A stretch of DNA of 64,000 nucleotides from Streptomyces jeddahensis (lineage in GTDB: Bacteria; Actinomycetota; Actinomycetes; Streptomycetales; Streptomycetaceae). Positions 1-8,296 of this stretch are shown piece by piece. The translations under genes were made by a program, and so were the position numbers. The stretch covers positions 124,001 through 188,000 of the forward strand of contig NZ_LOHS01000088.1 in the NCBI RefSeq assembly GCF_001642995.1, in the 5' to 3' direction. The notes below the pieces were generated by a model. It worked only from the letters and a program-made list of their open reading frames with translations, had not been told where the DNA came from and did not search any database. Within the stretch, counting starts at the first letter, position 1. Every line of letters begins with the position of its first letter.

Positions 1-391
1 TCCACGTCAGGTACTGGTCCTTGAGCTTGTCGGCGCCCAGCGTGCGCAGGTCCACGAACTGGTCGGCGTCGGGCAGGTACGAGGCCATGTCCTCGCCCTT
101 GAGGCCGGTGATGTCCGGTACGTAGGCGCGGCCCGCCATGGTCGTGAGCAGCTTGGAGCGGAAGTAGCCGCCGATCTGCACCGGTTTGAGGTCGACGTCC
201 GTGAAGCGGGACGTGGCCTTGGCGACGACCTTGTCGCTGAGACCTCCCGTCCAGTACCAGAGGGTCATGTCGCGGCCGGTGGAGCCGCTGGGTACCGAGC
301 AGCCGGCTGTGGTGCCGCCGAGCGCCGCGGCAGCCGTGGTGGCCAGGCCCGCTCGAAGCAGCCCTCTTCGCGAGAGGTGCACTGCTCCCAC
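1..391 (-). CDS. Sugar ABC transporter substrate-binding lipoprotein (partial, C-terminus outside window)
   Basis: This is the N-terminal part of an extracellular solute-binding protein; the gene runs off the left edge. The translation begins with a twin-arginine pattern (LSRRGLLRAGL), a hydrophobic alanine-rich stretch and a lipobox-like TAGC, so it is an exported lipoprotein. The mature part starts with MTLWYWTGGLSDKV, typical of carbohydrate-binding proteins of the family-1 type. In-frame GTG starts lie at 391 and 382 and neither has a clean ribosome site. It follows the PfkB kinase by 46 bp on the same strand and next to glycosidases, so it probably feeds glycan sugars to an ABC importer whose permease genes lie outside the window. 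Confidence 0.85.
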   Translation of the reverse strand, partial: MGAVHLSRRGLLRAGLATTAAAALGGTTAGCSVPSGSTGRDMTLWYWTGGLSDKVVAKATSRFTDVDLKPVQIGGYFRSKLLTTMAGRAYVPDITGLKGEDMASYLPDADQFVDLRTLGADKLKDQYLTW

Positions 392-406
392 CGCCTTTCG
401 GGTGTG

Positions 407-439
407 TGCGCTGAATGTCTGCGTATGCGCTGAATGTCT
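407..439. repeat. 14-bp direct repeat around the kinase stop codon
   Basis: TGCGCTGAATGTCT occurs at 407-420 and 426-439 with a 19-bp period. The second copy covers the kinase stop codon, so the repeat fills most of the short gap between the kinase and the binding-protein gene. It could be a slippage duplication or a binding site. Confidence 0.7.
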
Positions 440-1502
440 ACGAGACGGAATCGCTGGGGGAGTGGGGGGTGACAGGTGCGTGGGCCACGGGTGCGCCGGG
501 GTGCGCCGGAATGCGGTCCTCCAGGAACCCGTAGGCGCGGGAGAGCTCGGGGTCGTTGCTGCCGGTGGTCCGCCACCACTGGTCGATGCCGTACCAGCCG
601 GGCGCGGCGAGCGCCCCGCCGTGGTGCCGTACGGACAGGCCCGCCGCGAGGCCCGCGAAGCGCAGCCGGTCGGCGAGGGGCCAGCCGCCCAGGGTCGCGG
701 CGACGAAGCTCGCACCGAAGACGTCGCCGGCGCCGGTCGCGTCCAGGACGTCGATGTCGAGGGCCCGGACCTGCGCGTATTCGCCGGTCGTCTGGTCGAT
801 GGCGAGGGCGCCGTCGCGGCCGCAGGTGACCACGGCCACCGGCACGAGCTCGGCGAGCCTACGGAGAGCCGCGCCCGGGGTGTCCGTACGCGTGTAGGCC
901 ATCGCCTCGCCCTCGTTGGGCAGGAAGGCGTGGCACAGGGAGAGCTGGTCGAGGATGCCGGTGGACCACTGCTGGGTGGGGTCCCAGCCGACATCGGCGA
1001 AGATCCGGGTCCCGGCCGCCGAGGCCTTCGCGATCCACTCCTGCGGTTCGGAGCCGATGTGCACGATCGCGGACCGGGCGGGCGGCATGCCCTCCATCAA
1101 TTCGTCCTGCGCGTACGGGGGTTCCTGGCCGTGGGTGACCAGGGCCCGGTCGTGGCCCTGCGCCAGCGAGAAGGTGACGGGTGTGTTCCAGCCCGGCGCC
1201 GTACGGGACAGGGACAGATCGATGCCCTCTTGTTCCGCGAGGATGGTGCGGCAGTACGTCCCGTAGAAGTCGTCGCCGAACACGGTGGCCAGCGAGGTGG
1301 CGAGGCCGTAACGGGCGGCGGCCACCGCGAGGTTGGCGATGCCGCCGGGGCCGGAGCCCATGCCGTCCGTCCAGATCTCCTCACCCGGGGTCGGCGGCTT
1401 GGGCAGCCCCGTCATGACGACGTCGTAGAAGAGCAGCCCGGTGAGAAGCACGTCCGGCCGGGCGTCCTCGACCCGGTCCGAAAGCAGGGGCGGCTCATGC
1501 AC
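438..1502 (-). CDS. PfkB-family carbohydrate kinase
   Basis: This ribokinase-like kinase phosphorylates a sugar or sugar-derived substrate with ATP; the substrate is not identifiable. At 354 aa it has the full family length. The N-terminal region has the glycine-rich GSGPGGIANLAVAAARYG substrate-side motif. The C-terminal PfkB signature DATGAGDVFGASF begins near residue 254 and its second Asp (about 260) is the expected catalytic base. The GTG start at 1502 has AGAGGA seven bases upstream; a nearby ATG is out of frame. It is divergent from the DeoR-type regulator and sits just ahead of the sugar-binding protein, which suggests phosphorylation of a sugar imported by that transporter. Confidence 0.92.
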   Translation of the reverse strand: MHEPPLLSDRVEDARPDVLLTGLLFYDVVMTGLPKPPTPGEEIWTDGMGSGPGGIANLAVAAARYGLATSLATVFGDDFYGTYCRTILAEQEGIDLSLSRTAPGWNTPVTFSLAQGHDRALVTHGQEPPYAQDELMEGMPPARSAIVHIGSEPQEWIAKASAAGTRIFADVGWDPTQQWSTGILDQLSLCHAFLPNEGEAMAYTRTDTPGAALRRLAELVPVAVVTCGRDGALAIDQTTGEYAQVRALDIDVLDATGAGDVFGASFVAATLGGWPLADRLRFAGLAAGLSVRHHGGALAAPGWYGIDQWWRTTGSNDPELSRAYGFLEDRIPAHPGAPVAHAPVTPHSPSDSVS

Positions 1503-1629
1503 GACCGCATCCTCTCGTCAACTATCTGCAAGTGCGTGCACAGGATCGTGCGCCCTGCTCGGCTGCTTGGCAAGAGTTGAGCGAAGATGAGCATAGAAAT
1601 GATTGCGATTGACGAGTAGTGTTCATCGC
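1503..1629. promoter_or_regulatory. Divergent control region between sugar kinase and DeoR regulator
   Basis: This AT-richer gap separates two divergent transcription units and must hold both promoters. Visible elements are the small inverted repeat GTGC-gt-GCAC near 1535 and the direct-repeat-like TGATTGCGATTG just before the regulator start. A leftward TTGCCA lies 17 bp from CACGAT. A local DeoR-type repressor would be expected to bind here, but no operator can be assigned with confidence. Confidence 0.4.
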
Positions 1630-2379
1630 GTGCTGGCTGAGCGACGACACCAACTGATCCTGCGTGCCCTGCGATCCGGCGGCCCGGCGGCCGTCGCGGA
1701 TCTCTCCGAGCAACTGGGCGTGAGCCCCGCCACCGTGCGGCGCGACCTGGTGAAGCTGGAGGAGATGGGGCTCCTCACCCGTGTCCACGGCGGCGCGGTC
1801 GTCGAGGAGGGCGACCAGCCCTTCGCCGAGGTCGCCGAGATCCGCGTGTCCGAGAAGGACGCGGTAGCGGCGCGCGCGGCGGAGATGATCGAGGACGGCC
1901 AGTCGGTGCTCCTGGACATAGGCACCACCGCCTACCGCCTCGCCCGCCGGCTGCACGGCCGCAGGCTGACCGTGATCACGTCCAACCTCGTCGTGTACGA
2001 GGAGCTGGCCGACGACACCGCCATCGAACTGGTGCTGCTCGGCGGCATGGTCCGCCGCGAGTACCGCTCCCTCGTCGGCTTCCTCACCGAGGACAACCTC
2101 CGCCAGCTGCACGCCGACTGGCTGTTCATGGGCACCAGCGGCGTACGCCCCGGCGGCCAGGTCATGGACACCACGGTGGTCGAGGTCCCGGTCAAACGAG
2201 CGATGATCAAGGCCAGCGAGAAGGTGGTGCTCCTCGCCGACGCGGGGAAGTTCCCCGGTACGGGCATGGCGAAGGTCTGCGGGCCCGAAGAGCTGGACGT
2301 AGTAGTGACCAACGCCTCCGCGGACGCGGCCACCTGCGCCGCGTTCGAGGAGGCCGGCGCAAAGGTGGTTCAGGCATGA
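1630..2379 (+). CDS. DeoR/GlpR-family sugar-operon regulator
   Basis: The N-terminal DeoR helix-turn-helix is clear: LSEQLGVSPATVRRDL followed by EEMGLLTRVHGGAV. The C-terminal part matches the DeoR sensor domain, a ribose-5-phosphate-isomerase-like fold that binds phosphosugars (for example LDIGTTAYRLARRL). GTG 1630 is preferred because it gives the usual start (VLAERRHQLIL); an in-frame TTG at 1603 would add nine residues. The gene overlaps the GH4 gene by four bases (ATGA), so regulator and glycosidases form one operon. The likely effector is a phosphosugar made by the neighbouring kinase, which is an inference. Confidence 0.93.
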   Translation: MLAERRHQLILRALRSGGPAAVADLSEQLGVSPATVRRDLVKLEEMGLLTRVHGGAVVEEGDQPFAEVAEIRVSEKDAVAARAAEMIEDGQSVLLDIGTTAYRLARRLHGRRLTVITSNLVVYEELADDTAIELVLLGGMVRREYRSLVGFLTEDNLRQLHADWLFMGTSGVRPGGQVMDTTVVEVPVKRAMIKASEKVVLLADAGKFPGTGMAKVCGPEELDVVVTNASADAATCAAFEEAGAKVVQA

Positions 2380-3722
2380 GGCTGACGATTCTCGGCGGCG
2401 GAGGATTCCGCGTGCCGCTGGTCTACGGGGCACTTCTCGGCGATCACGCCGAGGGCCGCGTCACCCGTCTCACCCTCCACGACCTGGACGCCGAACGCCT
2501 CGCCGCCGTCGCCCGCGTGCTCGCCGAACAGGCCGAAGGCATCGCGGACGCCCCGGAGGTCACCGTCACGACCGACCTCGACGAGGCGCTGACCGGCGCC
2601 GACTTCGTCTTCTCCGCGATCCGCGTCGGCGGCCTCGAAGGGCGTGCGACCGACGAGCGCGTGGCCCTGGCCGAGGGCGTCCTCGGGCAGGAGACGGTGG
2701 GCGCGGGCGGCATCGCGTACGGCCTGCGCACGGTGCCCGTCGCCGTCGACATCGCCCAGCGCGTGTCCCGGCTTGCGCCCGACGCCTGGGTCATCAACTT
2801 CACCAACCCGGCCGGTCTGGTCACCGAGGCCATGTCGCGCCACCTCGGCGACCGCGTCATCGGCATCTGCGACTCGCCGGTGGGCCTCGGCCGCCGCATC
2901 GCGCGCGTCCTGGGCGGCGACCCGGACAAGGCGTGGATCGACTACGTCGGCCTCAACCACCTCGGCTGGGTGCGCGGCCTGTACCTCGACGGCCGCGACG
3001 CGCTGCCGCGCCTGCTCGCCGACCCGGCGCTCCTCGAGTCCTTCGAGGAGGGCAAGCTCTTCGGCGCCGAATGGCTGCAGTCCCTCGGCATGATCCCCAA
3101 CGAGTACCTGCACTACTACTACTTCAACCGCGAAGCCGTCAGCGCCTACAAGTGCGCTGCTCAGACCCGCGGCGCCTTCCTCCACGACCAGCAGTCGCGC
3201 TTCTACGAGGAGATGAAGGACCCCGCAGCGCCCGCCCTCGCCACCTGGGACCGGACCCGCGCCGAGCGTGAAGCGACGTACATGGCGGAGAACCGCGAGG
3301 TCGCGGGCGTCGGCGAGCGGGACGCCTGCGACCTGGAGTCCGGCGGCTACGAGCAGGTCGCGCTCTCCCTGATGCGCGCCATCGCCAGGAACGAGCGCAC
3401 CACGCTCATCCTCAACGTCCGCAACCGCACCACCCTGTCCCCTCTCGACGCGGACGCCGTCATCGAGGTGCCGTGCTTCGTCGACGCGGGCGGTGCCCAT
3501 CCCGTGTCCGTTGCGCCCCTGCCGGACCACGCCACGGGCCTGGTGTGCAGCGTCAAGGCCGTCGAGCGCGAGGTCATGGCCGCCGCTGAGAGCGCCTCCC
3601 GCGCCACCGCGGTCAAGGCCTTCGCCCTGCACCCGCTCGTCGACTCCGTCACCGTCGCCCGCCGCCTCGTCGACCGCTACACGCGCGAGCACCCCGGCCT
3701 CGCCTACCTGAACCGGAAGTAG
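2376..3722 (+). CDS. Glycoside hydrolase family 4 (6-phospho-glycosidase type)
   Basis: GH4 enzymes cleave glycosides by an NAD+-dependent redox-elimination mechanism with a divalent metal, usually on 6-phosphoglycosides in the cytoplasm. The N-terminal Rossmann region has LTILGGGGFRVP. The metal-ligand positions are visible as C165 in GICDSPVG and H195 in GLNHLGW, and NFTNPAG marks the family. Length (448 aa) is normal. Its ATG lies in an ATGA overlap with the regulator stop, so translation is probably coupled. Anomer and phosphate preference cannot be read from sequence. With GH38 and GH29 downstream it probably handles a mannose- or glucosamine-containing oligosaccharide. Confidence 0.92.
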   Translation: MRLTILGGGGFRVPLVYGALLGDHAEGRVTRLTLHDLDAERLAAVARVLAEQAEGIADAPEVTVTTDLDEALTGADFVFSAIRVGGLEGRATDERVALAEGVLGQETVGAGGIAYGLRTVPVAVDIAQRVSRLAPDAWVINFTNPAGLVTEAMSRHLGDRVIGICDSPVGLGRRIARVLGGDPDKAWIDYVGLNHLGWVRGLYLDGRDALPRLLADPALLESFEEGKLFGAEWLQSLGMIPNEYLHYYYFNREAVSAYKCAAQTRGAFLHDQQSRFYEEMKDPAAPALATWDRTRAEREATYMAENREVAGVGERDACDLESGGYEQVALSLMRAIARNERTTLILNVRNRTTLSPLDADAVIEVPCFVDAGGAHPVSVAPLPDHATGLVCSVKAVEREVMAAAESASRATAVKAFALHPLVDSVTVARRLVDRYTREHPGLAYLNRK

Positions 3723-3732
3723 GAGCCCTCTC

Positions 3733-6700
3733 ATGCACGACGAACGCCGTCGTATCGAGGAGCGCGTGCAGCGCCTCCTGGAACAGCGCATCCAGCCCGC
3801 CGTCCACGCCGCTTCCGTCCCCTTCGCGGTCGAGGCCTGGGAGGTGCCCGACGAGCCGGTGCCCTTCGCCGAGGCGCAGTCCGCGACGTACGAGCCCTTC
3901 GCCGTAGGGACCCCATGGGGACCGCCGTGGGGCACCACCTGGTTCAGGGTCCGGGGTGAGGTCCCTGCCGAGTGGGCGGGCAAGCGGGTCGAGGCCGTCT
4001 TCGACCTCGGCTTCGTGGGCGACTGGCCGGGCGGCCAGGCCGAGGCCCTCGTCCACACACTCGACGGCAGCCCGCTCAAGGCCGTCAACCCGCAGAACCA
4101 GTACGTACCGATCGCGCACCCGGCGGCGGGCGGCGAGCAGGTCGACTTCCTCATCGAGGCCGCCTCCAACCCCGACATCCTCGCGAACGGCTTCCGCCCG
4201 ACATGGTTCGGCGACAAGTCCACCGCCGGACGCCAGCCCCTCTACACCTTCGCCCGCGCCGACCTGGCCGTGCTCGACGAGAACGTCTGGCACCTCTCCC
4301 TGGATCTCCAGGTACTGCGCGAACTGATGCTGGAGCTCGGCGAGCACGACCCGAGGCGCCACGACATCATGTACGCGCTGGACCGGGCCCTGGACGCGCT
4401 GGACCTGGACGACGTCCCGGGCACGGCCGGGGACGCGCGGGAGCTGCTGAAGGGCGTCCTGGAGCGGCCCGCGCACGCCAGCGCCCACACCCTGTCGGCC
4501 GTCGGCCACGCGCACATCGACAGCGCCTGGCTGTGGCCCATCCGCGAGACCAAGCGCAAGACCTCCCGGACCTTCTCCAACGTCACCGCGCTGGCGAAGG
4601 AGTACCCGGAGTTCATCTTCGCCTGCTCGCAGGCGCAGCAGTACGAGTGGGTCCGCGACAACTACCCGAAGGTCTGGGAGCGCATTCACGAGGCCGTGAA
4701 GAACGGCCAGTGGGCGCCGGTCGGCGGCATGTGGGTGGAGGCCGACGGCAACCTGCCCGGCGGAGAGGCCCTCGCCCGCCAACTCGTGCACGGCAAGCGC
4801 TTCTTCATGGACCAGTTCGGCATCGAGACCAAGGGCGTGTGGCTCCCGGACTCGTTCGGCTACACCGCCGCGTATCCGCAGCTCGCGAAGCTGGCGGGCA
4901 ACGAGTGGTTCCTGACCCAGAAGCTGTCCTGGAACCAGACCAACAAACTGCCCCACCACACCTTCTGGTGGGAGGGCATCGACGGCACGCGGATCTTCAC
5001 CCACTTCCCGCCGGTCGACACCTACAACGCCGAGTTCTCCGGCAAGGAGATGGCCCACGCCGTCCGCAACTACCAGGACAAGGGCCGTGGCACGCGCTCA
5101 CTCGCGCCCTTCGGGCACGGCGACGGCGGTGGCGGCCCCACCCGCGAGATGATGGAACGCGCCCGCCGCCTCGCCGACCTGGAGGGCTCGGCGAAGGTCG
5201 TCGTCGAGCACCCGGACGACTTCTTCGCGGCCGCCCGCGCCGAATACCCGGACGCGCCGGTGTGGTCGGGCGAGCTCTATCTGGAGCTCCACCGGGCCAC
5301 GTACACGTCCCAGGCCCGTACCAAGCAGGGCAACCGCCGCAGCGAACGCCTGCTGCGGGAGGCCGAGTTGTGGGCGACGGCGGCGGCACTCCACGCGCCG
5401 GACTACGCCTATCCGTACGAGAAGCTCGACCGCCTCTGGAAGACGGTCCTCCTCCACCAGTTCCACGACATCCTGCCGGGTTCATCGATCGCGTGGGTGC
5501 ACAGGGAGGCGGAGGCCGAGTACGCGCGCGTGGCGAAGGACTTGGAGTACCTCACGCGGGAGGCGATCAAGGCGCTGGCAGCCGCTACCGCTGTGGGCAA
5601 TCGTTCCGCAGGGCTGGGGGCACCCCCAGCGGTAGCTGGGGGAGGGTGGGCACAGCCCACGACGGCGGGTGCGTTCGCGTACAACACGAGCCCCTTCGAC
5701 CGCGCAGAGGTCATCCGCACACCCGAGGGCACCACGACCTACGTCGAGGTCCCACCCAGCGGCACCGCCCCCCTGGGCAACGCCGAGCCCCCTCACAAGG
5801 TGACGGTGACCGAGGACGGAGTCCTCGACAACGGCCTCGTCCGCGTCGAGTTCGCCGAGGACGGCACACTGGCGTCCGTACGCGATCTGACAGCCGACCG
5901 CGAGGTCCTGGCCCCGGACGCGGCCGGCAACCTCCTCCGCCTCCACACCGACCTCCCCAACTACTGGGACGCCTGGGACATCGACAAGCACTACAAGCAC
6001 CGCTTCACCGACCTCCTCGACGCCGAGTCGGTCACCGTCACCGAGCAGGGCCCCCTGCTCGGCGCCGTACGAGTCGAGCGCACCTTCGGCAAGGGCTCCC
6101 GCATCGTGCAGACGGTGACGGTCCGCGCCGGCAGCCGCCGTATCGACATCGAAACCGAGATCGACTGGCACGAGGCCGAGAAGATCCTCAAGGCCGCCTT
6201 CCCGATCGACATCCACGCCGACCGCTCCACGGCCGAGATCCAGTTCGGCCACGTACACCGCCCGACCCACACCAACACCAGCTGGGAAGCGGCCCGTTTC
6301 GAGGTGTTCGGCCACCGCTGGGTGCACGTCGCCGAGCCCGGGTACGGCGTCGCGATCATCAACGACTCCACGTACGGACACGACGTCAGCCGCACGACCC
6401 GCGACGACGGGGGCACGACGACGACCGTCCGCCTCAGCCTGGTGCGCGCCCCGCGCGTACCCGACCCCGAGGCCGACCAGGGCAGGCACCGCTTCACGTA
6501 CGCCCTGCTCCCCGGCGCGACCGTCGAGGACGCCATCGCCGAGGGCTACGCGCTCAACCTGCCGCTGCGCGTCGCCGAGGGGGGTACGGCCGTGGAGCCG
6601 CTGGTCACCACGGACGGCGCGGCCGCCGTGGTGGAGGCCGTCAAGCTCGCCGACGACCGCTCGGGCGACGTGATCGTGCGCCTCTACGAATCGCTCGGCG

Positions 6701-6873
6701 GCCGCACCCGCACCACCGTGCGCCCCGGCTTCGAGCACACCGGTGTCACGGTCACCGACCTGCTGGAGCGCCCGCTCGCCGACGCCCAGCCGCCGACCAC
6801 CGCCGAGGACGGTACGGTCACGGTCGACCTCCGCCCCTTCCAGGTCCTCACCCTGCGGTTCGGGAGGGCCTGA
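3733..6873 (+). CDS. Glycoside hydrolase family 38 alpha-mannosidase
   Basis: This 1046-aa protein is a full-length retaining alpha-mannosidase. It has an N-terminal jelly-roll-like region, the catalytic GH38 domain starting at VGHAHIDSAWLWPIRE (from residue 257; H259, H261 and D263 lie at zinc-ligand positions), and the nucleophile Asp in WLPDSFGY (D373). A middle domain follows, then C-terminal beta domains (WDAWDIDKHYKHRF and beyond). No signal peptide is visible, so it acts in the cytosol on imported glycans. It begins 10 bp after the GH4 gene in the same operon. Residues about 620-642, between domains, are encoded by a repeat element that also occurs between genes at 63333. Confidence 0.95.
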   Translation: MHDERRRIEERVQRLLEQRIQPAVHAASVPFAVEAWEVPDEPVPFAEAQSATYEPFAVGTPWGPPWGTTWFRVRGEVPAEWAGKRVEAVFDLGFVGDWPGGQAEALVHTLDGSPLKAVNPQNQYVPIAHPAAGGEQVDFLIEAASNPDILANGFRPTWFGDKSTAGRQPLYTFARADLAVLDENVWHLSLDLQVLRELMLELGEHDPRRHDIMYALDRALDALDLDDVPGTAGDARELLKGVLERPAHASAHTLSAVGHAHIDSAWLWPIRETKRKTSRTFSNVTALAKEYPEFIFACSQAQQYEWVRDNYPKVWERIHEAVKNGQWAPVGGMWVEADGNLPGGEALARQLVHGKRFFMDQFGIETKGVWLPDSFGYTAAYPQLAKLAGNEWFLTQKLSWNQTNKLPHHTFWWEGIDGTRIFTHFPPVDTYNAEFSGKEMAHAVRNYQDKGRGTRSLAPFGHGDGGGGPTREMMERARRLADLEGSAKVVVEHPDDFFAAARAEYPDAPVWSGELYLELHRATYTSQARTKQGNRRSERLLREAELWATAAALHAPDYAYPYEKLDRLWKTVLLHQFHDILPGSSIAWVHREAEAEYARVAKDLEYLTREAIKALAAATAVGNRSAGLGAPPAVAGGGWAQPTTAGAFAYNTSPFDRAEVIRTPEGTTTYVEVPPSGTAPLGNAEPPHKVTVTEDGVLDNGLVRVEFAEDGTLASVRDLTADREVLAPDAAGNLLRLHTDLPNYWDAWDIDKHYKHRFTDLLDAESVTVTEQGPLLGAVRVERTFGKGSRIVQTVTVRAGSRRIDIETEIDWHEAEKILKAAFPIDIHADRSTAEIQFGHVHRPTHTNTSWEAARFEVFGHRWVHVAEPGYGVAIINDSTYGHDVSRTTRDDGGTTTTVRLSLVRAPRVPDPEADQGRHRFTYALLPGATVEDAIAEGYALNLPLRVAEGGTAVEPLVTTDGAAAVVEAVKLADDRSGDVIVRLYESLGGRTRTTVRPGFEHTGVTVTDLLERPLADAQPPTTAEDGTVTVDLRPFQVLTLRFGRA
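5590..5656. repeat. Dispersed palindromic element, copy 1 (inside GH38 gene)
   Basis: The element begins GCTGTGGGCA and ends TGGGCACAGC, so its tips are complementary. Inside it GCTGGGGG is followed by CCCCCAG and then GCTGGGGGAG. The same architecture recurs at 63333-63405. This copy is in frame with the mannosidase and encodes a glycine/alanine/proline-rich linker. Confidence 0.7.
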
Positions 6874-6876
6874 TAC

Positions 6877-8145
6877 ATGGCCATGCAGCCGTGGTTCCCC
6901 GACGCCAAACTCGGGATCTTCATCCACTGGGGCATCTACGCCGTCGACGGTGTTCAGGAGTCATGGTCGTTCTTCGACGGGGACGTTCCGCACGACCAGT
7001 ACATGGCGCAGCTCGACCGCTTCACGGCCGCCGCGTACGACCCGCGGGAGTGGGCCGCCCTCTTCGCCCGCGCCGGAGCCCGCTATGCCGTCCTGACGAG
7101 CCGTCACCACGACGGCGTCGCCCTGTGGGACACCGCCCTGGGAGACCTGAACGTCGTCCGGCACACCCCGGCCGGACACGACCTCGTCGGCCCCTACGCC
7201 GAGGCCCTGCGCGAGCAGGGCCTCAAGGTCGGCCTCTACTACTCCCACAGCGACTGGAACCACCCGGACTACGCCTCCACGCGCTACGAGGGCCGCCCGC
7301 CCGAGCAGGAGGACAACCCGTACGCCGAAGTCCCCAAGGAACAGGAGGACCTCGAGGCCTGGGCGCGCTACCTCGACTACCGCGACGGACAGGTCCGGGA
7401 ACTGTGCACCCGCTACCGCCCCGACCTCCTCTGGTTCGACGGCGAGTGGGAGCGCACCGAGGAGCAGTGGCGCATACGCGAGCTCGCCGACCTCATCCGC
7501 TCCGAGGTCCCCGAGTGCGTGCTCAACGCACGGATGCTCAGCCATGGCGACTACGCGACACCCGAGCAGGGCGTGCCGATCGTGCCCCCGGACGGCCCCT
7601 GGGAGCTGTGCCTGACGATCAACGACTCGTGGGGTTACCAGCACCACGACCACAACCACAAGTCCACAGGCCAGCTGGTCCGCTACTTCACCGAGACCAT
7701 CGGGGCGGGCGGCAATCTGCTCCTCGACGTGGGCCCCAAGGAGGACGGAACCATCCCGGCCGAGCAGGTCGAGCGCCTGGAAGGCCTGGGCGCGTGGATC
7801 GCCAGGCACGCGGACGCGGTGTACGGCACGGTCCGGGGCCTGCCCGCCGGGCACCACTACGGTCCCAGCACCCTGTCCGCCGACGGCCGCACCCTCTATC
7901 TGGTGCTGTTCGACATCCCCCGCGGCCCGATCGGCGTACGCGGCCTGCGCACGCCCGTACACCGCGTGAGCGTGCTCGGCACAGGCACCGGACTCGGCCA
8001 CCAGGTCATCGGCGGCCTGCACGAGGCACCCGGCGTGCTGTGGATCGACGCCCCGGCCGCCGCCGACCTGGACGAGCACGCGACGGTGCTCGCGGTCGAA
8101 CTCGACGGCGAACTGGACCTTTACCGCGGAGGCGGCCGCTCCTGA
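6877..8145 (+). CDS. Glycoside hydrolase family 29 alpha-L-fucosidase
   Basis: GH29 enzymes release alpha-L-fucose from oligosaccharides with retention. The start FPDAKLGIFIHWGIY and later SRHHDGVALWDT are family hallmarks. WFDGEWE carries the nucleophile Asp (D188), and NDSWGY lies in the following conserved segment. At 422 aa it is the catalytic barrel plus a small C-terminal beta domain, without a carbohydrate-binding module. No signal peptide is present, so it is cytoplasmic. Starts at 6877 and 6883 are both possible. It is the last gene of the regulator-GH4-GH38-GH29 operon, and the mannosidase/fucosidase pairing points to a fucosylated mannose-containing glycan such as an N-glycan fragment. 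Confidence 0.94.
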   Translation: MAMQPWFPDAKLGIFIHWGIYAVDGVQESWSFFDGDVPHDQYMAQLDRFTAAAYDPREWAALFARAGARYAVLTSRHHDGVALWDTALGDLNVVRHTPAGHDLVGPYAEALREQGLKVGLYYSHSDWNHPDYASTRYEGRPPEQEDNPYAEVPKEQEDLEAWARYLDYRDGQVRELCTRYRPDLLWFDGEWERTEEQWRIRELADLIRSEVPECVLNARMLSHGDYATPEQGVPIVPPDGPWELCLTINDSWGYQHHDHNHKSTGQLVRYFTETIGAGGNLLLDVGPKEDGTIPAEQVERLEGLGAWIARHADAVYGTVRGLPAGHHYGPSTLSADGRTLYLVLFDIPRGPIGVRGLRTPVHRVSVLGTGTGLGHQVIGGLHEAPGVLWIDAPAAADLDEHATVLAVELDGELDLYRGGGRS

Positions 8146-8296
8146 GAGGCCGTCATGGCCGCGTGTGCAGGCACGCGGGCGAGACGGCTGCCATGTTCAC
8201 GTATTCCTCCGCCATCGGACACGCCTGCGGCGTGCGCATGACATCGACTGACACCAGGGTTCTGGCGGTTCGCAACGAACAGCCAAGGAGGACCCT

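Noticed and set aside
8200..8296. Possible PHO box before phoD (GTTCACG, and GTTC...GTTC)
   Set aside because: The GTTC copies are nine bases apart, not 11, and the second half of the first site does not match; no convincing direct-repeat unit.
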